A DNA stretch of 64,000 nucleotides from a virus. The DNA lies in IMG/VR virus record IMGVR_UViG_3300033993_001384, positions 1-64,000 of that record; one strand, written 5' to 3'. The translations under genes were made by a program, and so were the position numbers. The notes under the pieces are model-generated. The model did no database searches. It saw only the letters and a list, made by a program, of their open reading frames with translations, and was not told the DNA's origin. This document shows positions 44,932 to 54,162 of the stretch, in pieces. Every line of letters starts with the position of its first letter. Position 1 is the first letter of the stretch.

Positions 44932-45647
44932 AGATTCTCGTTTAAACTTTTAAGTTTAAAATACGTTAATTTGTCGTACTTCTCTGATAACACTTTTGTA
45001 AGTGTTTCATCAATTCTAGTTTTCACTGAATTATCTTCGGACGAATTCTTCATTGCTTTTAATTTATCAACTACATTTTCTTTAAGGGTGTTATATTTCA
45101 CGGATAATTCACCATCATCTTCAGATAACAATTTAACTATTTCAGCTTTGTCAGATTCACTTAAAGTATCAATATAATTCTTAATAGTTTTATTTGCAAC
45201 ACTAACCATAGTTGATAATGGAAGTTCAATACCTTTGGATTCTGTAATTGGAAGTTTTTTCAAATTCTCAATAATTAAATTTTTACTTTTAATTCTTGAT
45301 TCAATGGTTAAAACATCTGTTGAAAATAAGTTATCGATATTTTCGTATGAGTTATTAGATTTAGTATTTCTAACCCACATATTTAATTTTTTCAAATCTG
45401 CCGGTAAAATTTTATTCACAGCATTTTCATATAGAGTAATACATTCGTGGATGTATTCTCTTGAATATGATTCACTCAAACCTTTTTTAGAGTTTAACTC
45501 ATCATACATATAGAAAATCTTACTAACATTTTTATTCTCTAATACAAGTTTTTTAAATGTTTTTAATTCGTCTTTAAATGTGTCGTTTTTATACGACTCA
45601 AGTAATACGTTTTCTATCTTCGATTTTAATATACCAAACTTTGTCAT
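44928..45647 (-). CDS. Putative prohead core protein
   Basis: The 239-residue protein is helical and Lys/Glu/Ser-rich. It begins MTKFGILKSKIENVLLESYK, an amphipathic start ending L-L-E|S like the propeptide modules discussed in the findings. ITESKGIELPLSTMVSVANK and LSESDKAEIVKLLSEDDGEL follow. It sits directly after the portal gene, where T4 encodes core proteins gp67 and gp68. The sequence does not resemble those closely, so the call rests on composition and order. It ends in a 4-nt convergent overlap with the bS21 gene. Confidence 0.55.
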   Translation of the reverse strand: MTKFGILKSKIENVLLESYKNDTFKDELKTFKKLVLENKNVSKIFYMYDELNSKKGLSESYSREYIHECITLYENAVNKILPADLKKLNMWVRNTKSNNSYENIDNLFSTDVLTIESRIKSKNLIIENLKKLPITESKGIELPLSTMVSVANKTIKNYIDTLSESDKAEIVKLLSEDDGELSVKYNTLKENVVDKLKAMKNSSEDNSVKTRIDETLTKVLSEKYDKLTYFKLKSLNENL

Positions 45648-45661
45648 TTTCTTTTTTAATT

Positions 45662-45668
45662 ATAAATA
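45662..45668 (-). promoter_or_regulatory. TATTTAT motif upstream of the core-protein gene
   Basis: TGATATTTATAATT on the minus strand lies 14 nt before the ATG at 45647 and directly after the portal stop. Confidence 0.45.
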
Positions 45669-47537
45669 TCAATCATTTAAGATTTTATCCAATTCTTTTT
45701 CCATATCACCTAAAGAATTTCTTGCTCGAGATAAATCAATGTAAGAATCGTCTTCAGTTAGATTACCACTTTCCAATAAGATATTCAAATTATCTCGTTT
45801 GACTGATTCAGGAGTTATTTCAGCTTCACCACCCGGTGCCGGTGCTCCACCCGGTTCAGGTGCTCCACCCGGTTCAGGTTCTCCACCTAAGTCAAGTCCT
45901 CCACCTAAGTCAGATTCAAGACCTCCTCCACCTCCTCCACCAGGTGGTGGGGCAGGAGCAGCCGCTCCAACGGCCGTAGTTCCGGATTTACTCGCGTATA
46001 ATTTATCTATAGTATCAAATACACCCGTATGAGTAATTATGGTTGCGGTATTAGTTAATTCCGCACCAACCGCTTTTTCAATACGTTGTTGTTGTAAATC
46101 TAATTTAATTTCTTCATCAGAGAATCCTAATACGTGTTTCTTAGCCCATGTAACAGATACCGGAGCGATACCTTCGATAGCCGCAACAGCATCTTTATAC
46201 AATAAAATTTTCTCTTTCCAAATATCAATTTTTAATAAATCTGCTTGAGATGATGGGTTTGTAAGAGCCAATGTAAAGTTTGACAATTCATCCTCAAATC
46301 CTAATAAGAATAAATGAATAATTGCAACTTTATTTAATTCGGCAATCATAGATTTTTGAATTCTATTAATTGTTCTTGCGAAACGAATATCCATTAAAGA
46401 TAAATTTTTACCATCACCCGTTACTTCCTCAAAACCTAAAAACGCTTTAGGAACACGAAGTGCTGTTAATAATTTCTTTTGGATATATTCAATATCGGCA
46501 ATCTCCGCCAAATTTTGTGCTCCCGGTAAGGTATCAATTGGACTTGGTGCCGCAGGGTCACGAACAGGAATAAAGTAATCTTGGTCAACAGCCATTTGAT
46601 TAAATCTCATATCTACATTCCCTGTTTGAGAATCAACCACTTGACTTCTTTTAAATTTGTTAGCCACACGTTGTACATATGGTTCAACATCTTTATCGTC
46701 CATATTACCAACATAAACTTTAAATACACGTCTTTCAGGAGCTCTTGAAGTTCTATAAATCAACATCGCATCTTCTGAAAGTAATAATTGTTTCCAAATA
46801 CGTCTCGCTTTCTCCAACATAGAAGTACCATAAGGAAGTTTTCTATCATCACCTAATAATCTAAAATGGGCAATCTCCCATGAATTGAATTCCATGTCTT
46901 TAATTTTCCATTTGAAACGTAATCCTTTACTATCCGCAGGTTCTTCAACATTTGCTGATTTCGCAGCCATACCTCTCTCCAAACGTTCTATTTCAATGTT
47001 TGGTAATTGCATACACCCAACAATGCCTTTTTCCGCATCCAATTTTAGATACACGAAGTTATCTCCATATTTACAAGTATTTCTTGTCCACATAGGTAAA
47101 TTAGTATTTAAATCTAATACGTTGTTAAATAAGTCAGTTAAGATTCCTTTAATTCTTTTTGATTCAGAATAAATCTGTAACATATATCCATTTTGGTCAA
47201 CAGTTGTTGATTCTTCACCATAGATATCCAAAGCGGCAGAAATTTCAGGAGTATACTCCATCGATTCATAATCATAAAATGAAGCTAAACGAGTTGGTTC
47301 ATAATATACCGCTTGAGTATATAAATTACTTTCAATTTTAGTCCATTGATTGGCTAGATAATAAGTTTGTTGTGCCTGTAATTTTTCTCTCTCGTATTCG
47401 GCTTTAGACGTGGTTTTTAATAATTCCTTCTTATCTAACTGATATACGGGATAATCTTGATTCAATAACGAATTTGGTCCAAATGCTTTGGATAACCTTT
47501 GCCAAACTGTTAAATCATTATTTTGATTGTTTTCCAT
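45669..47537 (-). CDS. Portal protein (T4 gp20-like)
   Basis: The protein has 622 residues. Conserved portal features include TPEISAALDIYGEESTTVD (residues about 90-110), SRAPERRVFKVYVGNM, DYFIPVRDPAAPSPIDTLPG followed by AQNLAEIADIEY, and LRVPKAFLGFEE. The C-terminal approximately 100 residues form a Gly/Pro-rich tail (GGEPEPGGAPEPGGAPAPGG) absent from T4 gp20, which accounts for its greater length. It forms the dodecameric vertex through which DNA is packaged and to which the neck attaches. Confidence 0.9.
   Translation of the reverse strand: MENNQNNDLTVWQRLSKAFGPNSLLNQDYPVYQLDKKELLKTTSKAEYEREKLQAQQTYYLANQWTKIESNLYTQAVYYEPTRLASFYDYESMEYTPEISAALDIYGEESTTVDQNGYMLQIYSESKRIKGILTDLFNNVLDLNTNLPMWTRNTCKYGDNFVYLKLDAEKGIVGCMQLPNIEIERLERGMAAKSANVEEPADSKGLRFKWKIKDMEFNSWEIAHFRLLGDDRKLPYGTSMLEKARRIWKQLLLSEDAMLIYRTSRAPERRVFKVYVGNMDDKDVEPYVQRVANKFKRSQVVDSQTGNVDMRFNQMAVDQDYFIPVRDPAAPSPIDTLPGAQNLAEIADIEYIQKKLLTALRVPKAFLGFEEVTGDGKNLSLMDIRFARTINRIQKSMIAELNKVAIIHLFLLGFEDELSNFTLALTNPSSQADLLKIDIWKEKILLYKDAVAAIEGIAPVSVTWAKKHVLGFSDEEIKLDLQQQRIEKAVGAELTNTATIITHTGVFDTIDKLYASKSGTTAVGAAAPAPPPGGGGGGGLESDLGGGLDLGGEPEPGGAPEPGGAPAPGGEAEITPESVKRDNLNILLESGNLTEDDSYIDLSRARNSLGDMEKELDKILND
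45820..45960 (-). repeat. Gly/Pro-rich repeat in the portal C-terminus
   Basis: Tandem GGAPEPGG and GGGLDLGG units are encoded by CCACCCGGTTCAGGTGCT-type 18-bp repeats read on the plus strand. Confidence 0.7.
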
Positions 47538-47566
47538 ATGAAAAATTTAAATATTTTTTTATTTTA

Positions 47567-47573
47567 ATAAATA
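47567..47573 (-). promoter_or_regulatory. TATTTAT motif upstream of the portal gene
   Basis: CTATTTATTAAAAT on the minus strand lies 29 nt before the ATG at 47537. Confidence 0.4.
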
Positions 47574-47594
47574 GTTTAGATTAACCAAATATCA

Positions 47595-48098
47595 TCATGG
47601 GATTGTTGGTGTGGGGGTTGGCGTTGGATAATTAACCGGTGGTACAGGTATTGGGAACGGGTCACAATCAACAATTAAGTTATCACCATTTTCTGCTATA
47701 ATACGGATAAAGTCCTCAGTCGCTAAGTAACAAATCTCAACAATTGGTGAAGGTGTCATTGTAGGTGTTGGCGTAGGTGTTGGCGTACCCGTTGGTGGTG
47801 GTGTAGGTGTTGGAGTAGGTGTTGGTTCTGCCGTTGGTGTTGGTGGAAGAGCTCCACTAAATGTGTCAATAGTTCTAGGTCTATTAAAATCAGGTTCAAA
47901 TACTTTAACACTTAAAATATCTTGACCAGGAACAACCATTCTAGACCCTGCGAAAATTTTACCTGATTTTTTTCGATTTACAAAACCACCTGATTTACCG
48001 ACACCCAAATTAAGAGTTGCATTAGCATACAAATCTGCATTTGCATCAAATGTTATACTATTATTTAAAGTAGAAGTTTTTCTATCGGTAATACCCAT
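47595..48098 (-). CDS. Small virion-type protein with Thr-Pro tracts
   Basis: The 167-residue protein begins MGITDRKTSTLNNSITFDAN. A beta-rich first half (LNLGVGKSGGFVNRKKSGKI) precedes T-P tracts at about residues 85-115, a short domain with EICYLATEDFIRIIAENGDN, and a last T-P tail. In T4 the corresponding place between genes 17 and 20 holds sheath and tube genes, but this is not either. The second domain resembles the C-terminal tail of the 9217-10203 protein in style. I infer surface decoration. Confidence 0.5.
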   Translation of the reverse strand: MGITDRKTSTLNNSITFDANADLYANATLNLGVGKSGGFVNRKKSGKIFAGSRMVVPGQDILSVKVFEPDFNRPRTIDTFSGALPPTPTAEPTPTPTPTPPPTGTPTPTPTPTMTPSPIVEICYLATEDFIRIIAENGDNLIVDCDPFPIPVPPVNYPTPTPTPTIP

Positions 48099-48111
48099 TT
48101 ATGTTTATTTG

Positions 48112-48118
48112 ATAAATA
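48112..48118 (-). promoter_or_regulatory. TATTTAT motif downstream of the terminase gene
   Basis: TAATATTTATCAAAT on the minus strand lies 13 nt before the ATG at 48098. Confidence 0.4.
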
Positions 48119-49888
48119 TTATCTTGTACCAAATAACCAGCCATATTTCATATAATCGTCTCGACTTATATTTCCATTACTAAATTGACCAATTCTTTCT
48201 CGAGTATTTGGTATTACGGGGTTAAACGCTAATGATTCACTTACATTGTCATTATTAGTGACCGCCCAAGAATCAATCATCGCTTTAGTATGTTCAGTAA
48301 CTTTAGTTAATTTACTAAACGATGATTCAGCAACGTAGGTTGCCATCGCAATAGACATGATTAAATCGTCGTGATGACCTTTTTGGTGGTCAGGTCTACC
48401 ATTCATATAAATAAATGTATTCATTTCATTATACAAACGAGAACTATAAATTCTAAATCCATGTCTCATTACTTCTTCAAACGAAGCAATAATTTGAACT
48501 CTTTTATTATTAAAGTTTATTCCCGGAATTTTCTCCGCAGCTTTTGGGTCGTATTTCCATTTGTTTGCCGTGTCAACACCATCAACATATAAATCTTTAT
48601 AATTCATTTCTTGAAGTTTTCTTGATGTTGAAACACCCATACCTCCAGTGATATCTATTACCACAAAACAAGAATAGTTTGTCGCCCATTTGTGACAAAT
48701 TTCCGCCATAGTGTCCGGAGGTAATTTACCCACATACTCAGCGACTTGTTCTTGAGTATCAAAATCGACAATTTGGAATGAACTAAAATCTTCAGAATCC
48801 CCACGAGAAACGTCGACACCCATAATGTATTTATGTCCAATCACAGGTTCTTTCCAAATCCAAAGAGCATTCCCCATTAACTTTGATATAGGTTCAAGAA
48901 TCATATTTTCACGAATCTTTTGCATCATAAGAGAATCAAATACGTTATCCCCCGAACCTAAGAAGTTACATTCTAACTCTTGGGATACTTTACGTTTATC
49001 GTATTTTAATTTCTTAACCATCGCCTCAAACCAAGATGAACAAGGTTTATACCCGGCATCCATAATAATTCTTAACTCTTTATAATTTCTATTTTCATAA
49101 GGTATTTTAGACCAATCAAGAAATTCATCTGGTTTATAATCTTCTTTATTCAATAGGAAATGAATTATATCATCAGTTTTTACCAAGAATAAATCTTTAG
49201 TATAACGTGGGTCACGATACCAAAACATCTCGGTAATTTTGAAGTCATTCATATTACGTAATGCTTGGTCATATATTTCGTAGTAAATTGGGTCGTATCC
49301 GTTTGGAGTTGAAACAACAATTACTTTACCCCCCGTAGATAGGGACGCCATACAAGCAGCCCAAAAGTCACTGTCAGCTTCGATAAACGCCGCCTCGTCA
49401 AATACAAGTATTGTTGGTGTAAACCCACGCAAGGCATCTTTCGATGTCGCAACGGCTTTAACCTCACAACCATTTGTTAATTTATAATGTTTTTGGGAAT
49501 TTTTTGCTTTATCAAAATCTACACCTGTCCAAGACGGCCATTGAGCAACGAACGCTTTTATTTTATTAGCCATCTCCAGTGAAGTATCCAACTTATTGGC
49601 GATAATCAATATTTTTTCGGGGGTTTCTTTTCTTGCGAATACTAACTTTCGTGACATCCAAGCCGCGGTAACTGTTGATACCCCGGCCTGTCTGTACTTT
49701 AATGCAATGTTTTCATTGTATTCTTCGTAATCTTCTAATAAAGATAATTGGTCAGGAAAAAGTTCTAATGGAACATATTTTTTAACCGTATTATCATATG
49801 TTTCTAAATACGTTCTAAGTGCGTATTCAACATCTCGATTACATTTTACGTATTCAATTAATACTTGTTCTTTTGTTAAATTTGACAT
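48119..49888 (-). CDS. terL: Terminase large subunit (T4 gp17-like)
   Basis: The 589-residue protein has a Walker A-like YRQAGVST (65-72), Walker B ILVFDEAAFIEAD (160-172) and the coupling motif VVSTPNGY. The nuclease domain has MGVDVSRGDSEDFSSF (D359 and D364), VVIDITGGMG and HHDDLIMSIAMA. It is the packaging motor and headful nuclease that docks on the portal. Length and motif order match T4 gp17. It lies 15 bp downstream of an unrecognised 452-residue gene; no small terminase was identified. Confidence 0.93.
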   Translation of the reverse strand: MSNLTKEQVLIEYVKCNRDVEYALRTYLETYDNTVKKYVPLELFPDQLSLLEDYEEYNENIALKYRQAGVSTVTAAWMSRKLVFARKETPEKILIIANKLDTSLEMANKIKAFVAQWPSWTGVDFDKAKNSQKHYKLTNGCEVKAVATSKDALRGFTPTILVFDEAAFIEADSDFWAACMASLSTGGKVIVVSTPNGYDPIYYEIYDQALRNMNDFKITEMFWYRDPRYTKDLFLVKTDDIIHFLLNKEDYKPDEFLDWSKIPYENRNYKELRIIMDAGYKPCSSWFEAMVKKLKYDKRKVSQELECNFLGSGDNVFDSLMMQKIRENMILEPISKLMGNALWIWKEPVIGHKYIMGVDVSRGDSEDFSSFQIVDFDTQEQVAEYVGKLPPDTMAEICHKWATNYSCFVVIDITGGMGVSTSRKLQEMNYKDLYVDGVDTANKWKYDPKAAEKIPGINFNNKRVQIIASFEEVMRHGFRIYSSRLYNEMNTFIYMNGRPDHQKGHHDDLIMSIAMATYVAESSFSKLTKVTEHTKAMIDSWAVTNNDNVSESLAFNPVIPNTRERIGQFSNGNISRDDYMKYGWLFGTR

Positions 49889-49903
49889 AAGTCGGTTTGG
49901 TTT

Positions 49904-51262
49904 TTAGAACCCAAGTGCCGACAAATCAAAATCATCCAAGTCGTCGTCACCGTAGTCGTCATCATCATTATCGTCACCCATTTTTTCATCATACTCATCT
50001 TTTTTCAAATCATTAACGATTTCGTCAACCATTCTTTGAATAAATTGAGCACCTTGTGGGTTTCCTTCTAATATTAGTTTAGCTACTCTTAAAAACTCTT
50101 GTGCTGATAGTTTCGAGAATCTCACAAATAAATAATGTTGGATGTGTTTCATATCATCATCAAACAATTTATCAGGATACGCCTCTAAAAATTTTTCCCA
50201 AAATATTGGACCTAATCTAGAATCCCATATTTCGGCAGGTAATGTATCTTCCGCCCCTAAAACCATTTCGGCTTGTTTTGGGTCATCAGGTAAACCATGT
50301 GTTCCAAATACTTCATAAACACCTTTCACTAATTCGTGAACTAATAATGGAAACGTCATAGCTCTTGCCTTAACTGTTGGTGGGTCTGTTTCATCATCCA
50401 CTTCACTTTGACCCATTTGTCCACCACCTGAACCTGCCATACCTTCCATATCCGGGTATAACCAATATAAGTGTTCCATAAGGGCTTGTGTAACACCATA
50501 ATGATTAAGTAAGTTAGGGTCTAATCTACTTAATTCATCACTAACTAACACATACATATGACCACCTTTAAAAGCCGCTCCTTGTATTAACGAGTTAATT
50601 AATCTTCTTTTTGATTTTTCTAAATTAAATTTTTCAAATTCATCAGCAAAATCCTCTAATTCTTCAGAATGGTCTTCCGCCTTTTTAAATGCGTCTTTAA
50701 CTTCTTCATCACTAGGTTGTTGAGGTTCTGTCTGCATTCCTTGAGCCGCAGCCATAGGTCCGTGAACTAATTGAGCATCGAATTGTAATGACCCTTCAGG
50801 AATACCAAGTTCTTTAACAACTAAATTAACTGCTAATCTTTCAAGATATTCTTTATTTTGAGATTCAACCTGTACAATTCTTTGCAAACCATTCATTACT
50901 GTCGACATTAGACCCATCATTGGATTGTTTCCTTGAATTGCGGTAGTATCCCCCAAATATCTTCTTACTTTGTCTACAGAATCCTTAAAACGTTTAGAGG
51001 AGATTACTTCAATATAATCTTTATCACCATCTTTTGGTAAAGCTGGATTTTGATTAAATGGAGTTTGTTTTGAAGTAATTTTTCTTTCGATACCCGGTTC
51101 CATTCTTTCAGGACCTTCATAATCAATTGGTGCTTCAACTAAACTACTTTTAATTTCTTTAAGTAATGAACGTTCATTTTTAGTAATTGTACCTTCAGAT
51201 AATTTTCTTTCTAATTTTGTTTTAGCTTTTAAAATCTCTTCTATTTTTATATTTAAACTCAT
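49904..51262 (-). CDS. Hypothetical protein upstream of terminase
   Basis: The protein has 452 residues. The N-terminal half is charged and helical (EEILKAKTKLERKLSEGTIT). The middle is folded and helical (RRLINSLIQGAAFKGGHMYV, then HYGVTQALMEHLYWLYPDM). The C-terminal half has FPLLVHELVKGVYEVFGTHG and QHYLFVRFSKLSAQEFLRV. The last 30 residues are strongly acidic (DDNDDDDYGDDDLDDFDLS). It may be a virion or packaging protein with an acidic chaperone-like tail. No family was recognised; two bases separate it from the gene above. Confidence 0.6.
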   Translation of the reverse strand: MSLNIKIEEILKAKTKLERKLSEGTITKNERSLLKEIKSSLVEAPIDYEGPERMEPGIERKITSKQTPFNQNPALPKDGDKDYIEVISSKRFKDSVDKVRRYLGDTTAIQGNNPMMGLMSTVMNGLQRIVQVESQNKEYLERLAVNLVVKELGIPEGSLQFDAQLVHGPMAAAQGMQTEPQQPSDEEVKDAFKKAEDHSEELEDFADEFEKFNLEKSKRRLINSLIQGAAFKGGHMYVLVSDELSRLDPNLLNHYGVTQALMEHLYWLYPDMEGMAGSGGGQMGQSEVDDETDPPTVKARAMTFPLLVHELVKGVYEVFGTHGLPDDPKQAEMVLGAEDTLPAEIWDSRLGPIFWEKFLEAYPDKLFDDDMKHIQHYLFVRFSKLSAQEFLRVAKLILEGNPQGAQFIQRMVDEIVNDLKKDEYDEKMGDDNDDDDYGDDDLDDFDLSALGF

Positions 51263-51264
51263 GA

Positions 51265-52278
51265 TTAATCAATTTTAAGACCTATACTATCAAACGATAA
51301 CCAAGTAGGTAATTCTTTTTTAATAGCTTTAGGTGCCGGTTTAGCACCCGGTTTAGGTTTGTAAGGAGAATCTGTTCCCGGTCTTGTACCTGGTTTAACT
51401 TTTGGTTTTACAGGCGCCGTTTTAGTATCTTCGTCAATTTCTTTTTTAGCTTTAGGAGCTGGTTTAACACCCGGTTTAGGTTTGTATGGTGAATCTGTTC
51501 CCGGTTTTGTCCCCGGTTTAACTTTTGGTTTTGCCGGAGCAGTTTTTGTGTCCTCACCAATTAAACTTAAAAAATCTTTTTTAGACATTTTAGGTGTTAT
51601 ATGTTTTTCAACTAATCTCATAATTTGTTTTTCTATTTCGTTTTCACCAATATTAACACTTGGAGATATTTTAGTCAAATTATTTTTCATTCCACCTGCC
51701 AATGCCGCACCTACTTTTTTAGTATAATCGTCAAAACTAAAATTTTCTTTTGGTTCTTTTTTCTTTTCAGGTAATTTATTAAATTTGGTATCTTTAGCAA
51801 ACTCATCAGCCATTCTACACCACTTATCTCTAATTTTTTTAGATTGTGTTTTATCATTACATCTTGCAAAGAAATATTTTTGTTGACTTTTAGATTCAAA
51901 TTTTTCTTGAAGTTGGTTATCCGAATCATCATCCATTCCATCAGGTCCTTGTACTTGTACAGGGTCTTGACTTACTTCACCTTTATCTTCGTCATCTTTA
52001 TCTACTTCAGTATCTTCACCTAAATCTTTTTGTTCATTAGGTATCGCAGTTATACTACCATCAGTATTTTTATTAATATTATAACCTTTAGGCGCCGCAG
52101 GTAAGTTACCACCTTTTTCACCAATTTTATACCCTTTTTTGGCAGGTTCTGTTACAGCACTAACTTGTTCTTGTAATCTATTGAATAATGCGTTAATTTG
52201 TTTATCCGACAAATATTGTAATGTTGAAGCTTTAAATCCTTCTTTAATAAGTTTCAATTTTTTTTGATTAGTGTTCAT
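51265..52278 (-). CDS. Virion-type protein with IKE/LQE modules and Lys-Pro tandem repeat
   Basis: ATG 52278 (MNTNQKKLKLIKEGFKAST) gives 337 residues; the longer frame from 52296 would start at TTG. The N-terminal helix carries LIKE|G and then RLQE|Q, both (I/L)-x-E sites. A middle motif, SKSQQKYFFARCNDKTQSKK then WCRMADEFAKDTKFNKLPEK, recurs in other phage proteins; its role is unknown. The C-terminus has two copies of a approximately 40-residue KPKVKPGTKPGTDSPYKPKP repeat. It overlaps the upstream gene by 11 nt. Confidence 0.55.
   Translation of the reverse strand: MNTNQKKLKLIKEGFKASTLQYLSDKQINALFNRLQEQVSAVTEPAKKGYKIGEKGGNLPAAPKGYNINKNTDGSITAIPNEQKDLGEDTEVDKDDEDKGEVSQDPVQVQGPDGMDDDSDNQLQEKFESKSQQKYFFARCNDKTQSKKIRDKWCRMADEFAKDTKFNKLPEKKKEPKENFSFDDYTKKVGAALAGGMKNNLTKISPSVNIGENEIEKQIMRLVEKHITPKMSKKDFLSLIGEDTKTAPAKPKVKPGTKPGTDSPYKPKPGVKPAPKAKKEIDEDTKTAPVKPKVKPGTRPGTDSPYKPKPGAKPAPKAIKKELPTWLSFDSIGLKID
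51318..51555 (-). repeat. Two-copy approximately 120-bp tandem coding repeat (KPKPG)
   Basis: Two adjacent units encode KPKVKPGTxPGTDSPYKPKP plus PAPKA with few amino-acid changes. The DNA copies remain close to identical over long stretches, so the duplication is fairly recent. Confidence 0.75.
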
Positions 52279-52678
52279 ATACAACTTTTTTTTCAAATTC
52301 TAAAACGATGTCTCGTTCATATAATTTATTTTTTACTGATTCTTCTGTTTCACCAAACGAAAATACTAATCTAGTTTGTCTATCAAAATCAACGTCATCA
52401 CTTTCATTTTCATACCCCAAAGCAATTATCCCATCCATAGAATCAATCATCGAAAAATAATCAGAGTTTTGAATTACTGACATGGTTATCATATCATTCT
52501 TCAAAACTCCTACTTTTTTTATGTGTTCTAAATCAGGTGGGAGTGGGTATCTGTTGGATGGTTTAGCATCCCAGTTTTCACCCCAAATGTTTTCCAAACT
52601 ATCCGAGAAAATAAATTCATATATGTTATCCCCTTTATAATTTGGTCCTAATTCGTTAACATATATTAAATAACTCAT
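52268..52678 (-). CDS. Hypothetical protein
   Basis: The protein has 136 residues, starts MSYLIYVNELGPNYKGDNIY, and is acidic, with NIWGENWDAKPSNRYPLPPD and MIDSMDGIIALGYENESDD. The layout looks like a compact alpha/beta fold. It overlaps the upstream 449-residue gene by 4 nt (ATGA) and the downstream gene by 11 nt, so all three are translationally coupled. No family was recognised. Confidence 0.6.
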   Translation of the reverse strand: MSYLIYVNELGPNYKGDNIYEFIFSDSLENIWGENWDAKPSNRYPLPPDLEHIKKVGVLKNDMITMSVIQNSDYFSMIDSMDGIIALGYENESDDVDFDRQTRLVFSFGETEESVKNKLYERDIVLEFEKKVVYEH

Positions 52679-54024
52679 AGTATCTCACCTTTAGTGTTTA
52701 CTCTAAGTTGTTTATTATTCATTTCAAATACCAAGTTATGTTTGTTAGTTTTACCAACTAATTTCGCTCCCGGATATTTTGTTATTAATTTTGTAGAAGC
52801 AACTTCTTGAGAAATACTTTCAGAAATTTGTTTGATTTTAGAAATCTTATTTTTTCTATCTTCTTTAATTAAATTAACTTTTTGTTTTTTATTTTCAATT
52901 AATTGTTTTTCTTTTTGGTCTATTTTAAAATAACCTCTTAATACTTCATCAACTTTTGATTCTGTGAACATACCTTCAAACATACCTTCTAAACGGTCAG
53001 CGTGGCTGTCTTTCATTGAATGAGGTCTTAATCTTCTATGTCTTGGGTGAGAAGGTAATTCGTCTTCTACTTCAAAATCAAATTCAAAATCATCAGGATT
53101 ATCTTCGTCAACGTCATCATACATAAATCCTTCGGCCATTTCAGGTTCTACATCCATATCAGCTTGGATATCTTCAACTTCACTATCATCAGTTAAATCT
53201 TCACCATCCATATCGTCACCACCTAAATAATCGTCAGCTTCAATATCTTCAAATTTATTCATTATTTCTTCTTTATCTTCCTCATCTAAAGATGCTAAAT
53301 CTAAAGCTGATAAGATTGAGTTAATAACATACTTAATGTCTTTAGAAGTCATTGGTTCGTCTTCTTGAGCATCTTCAAACGCTCTTAATTTTTGAGCCAA
53401 TTTACCGGTTAACTTTTGAATAACTTTTAACGTAACAATTTCGTCATCTTCAGTATCCATTTCGTCATCACCTAAATCAAGTTCTTCTGTATCATCAATA
53501 TCAAATTCGTCTTCAGGTGCCGGAGCAGGTGCCGGAGCGGGAGCCGGAGCGGGAGCCGGAGCGGGAGCCGGAGCAGGTGCCGGAGCGGGAGCTGGAGCCG
53601 GTGCCGGTGCTTGTTCTTCTGTTTCTCCACCTTTCATTTTTAAAATATACTTGGTAGCATCATTTTCATAAAATAAATTAACGTTAGCCTCTTGACCTTC
53701 ATTAACATTTACTTCTTTTGCAATTAAGTTAAGCCTTTTGAACGCTTGAGAATAAGATGAATAATACTTTCTATTTTTCATTGGCTCTAAATAATCCACT
53801 TCATCAGTAGATTCAGTCAAACTTCTTTTAATGATATAACCATTTTTTTCTTTAATAATTTGATAATTTCTACCGTCGGCTAATGTTCTATTATAGTCAA
53901 CTGATGTGTTCTCATTTATCGGTGTAGGTATGTTTTCATTGTATTTTGCGATTTCCATGATACGTTGAATTTTCTCCATACCTTGTAATTTTTCGCTACC
54001 AATCGGTTTTAAATTATTTCCCAT
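52675..54024 (-). CDS. Acidic virion or packaging protein with Ala-Pro tract
   Basis: The protein has 449 residues. The N-terminal helical segment (IGSEKLQGMEKIQRIMEIAK) is followed by a small beta domain (YQIIKEKNGYIIKRSLTEST). An approximately 32-residue Ala-Pro tract (about residues 138-170) and acidic regions (DIDDTEELDLGDDEMDTEDD) come next, with the basic stretch HPRHRRLRPHSM between them. The C-terminus is Lys-rich and ends in a small domain, KYPGAKLVGKTNKHNLVFEM. It is the first gene of the packaging block. I infer a head or packaging role from position; the function is unknown. Confidence 0.5.
   Translation of the reverse strand: MGNNLKPIGSEKLQGMEKIQRIMEIAKYNENIPTPINENTSVDYNRTLADGRNYQIIKEKNGYIIKRSLTESTDEVDYLEPMKNRKYYSSYSQAFKRLNLIAKEVNVNEGQEANVNLFYENDATKYILKMKGGETEEQAPAPAPAPAPAPAPAPAPAPAPAPAPAPAPAPEDEFDIDDTEELDLGDDEMDTEDDEIVTLKVIQKLTGKLAQKLRAFEDAQEDEPMTSKDIKYVINSILSALDLASLDEEDKEEIMNKFEDIEADDYLGGDDMDGEDLTDDSEVEDIQADMDVEPEMAEGFMYDDVDEDNPDDFEFDFEVEDELPSHPRHRRLRPHSMKDSHADRLEGMFEGMFTESKVDEVLRGYFKIDQKEKQLIENKKQKVNLIKEDRKNKISKIKQISESISQEVASTKLITKYPGAKLVGKTNKHNLVFEMNNKQLRVNTKGEIL
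53514..53612 (-). repeat. Ala-Pro coding microsatellite
   Basis: About 16 tandem GCxCCx units (GGTGCCGGAGCG-type on the plus strand) encode an Ala-Pro run, locally far more G+C-rich than its surroundings. Confidence 0.85.
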
Positions 54025-54054
54025 TTGTTAATTTTTTATAAAATTATTTTATAT

Positions 54055-54061
54055 ATAAATA
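54055..54061 (-). promoter_or_regulatory. TATTTAT motif upstream of the packaging block
   Basis: AATATATTTATATATAAAAT on the minus strand lies 30 nt before the ATG at 54024. Confidence 0.4.
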
Positions 54062-54162
54062 TATTCGGAATCAAAAATGTTGTAATCCCGACAGGTTTAT
54101 TATTGATAATACCTATTTTTTATTTAAAAAAGATTTATATCAACGAATTTTATTTATAAATA

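Noticed and set aside
45799-46032. Plus-strand Gly/Pro/Ser-rich frame of 77 codons
   Set aside because: Antisense of the Gly/Pro-rich tail of the portal gene.
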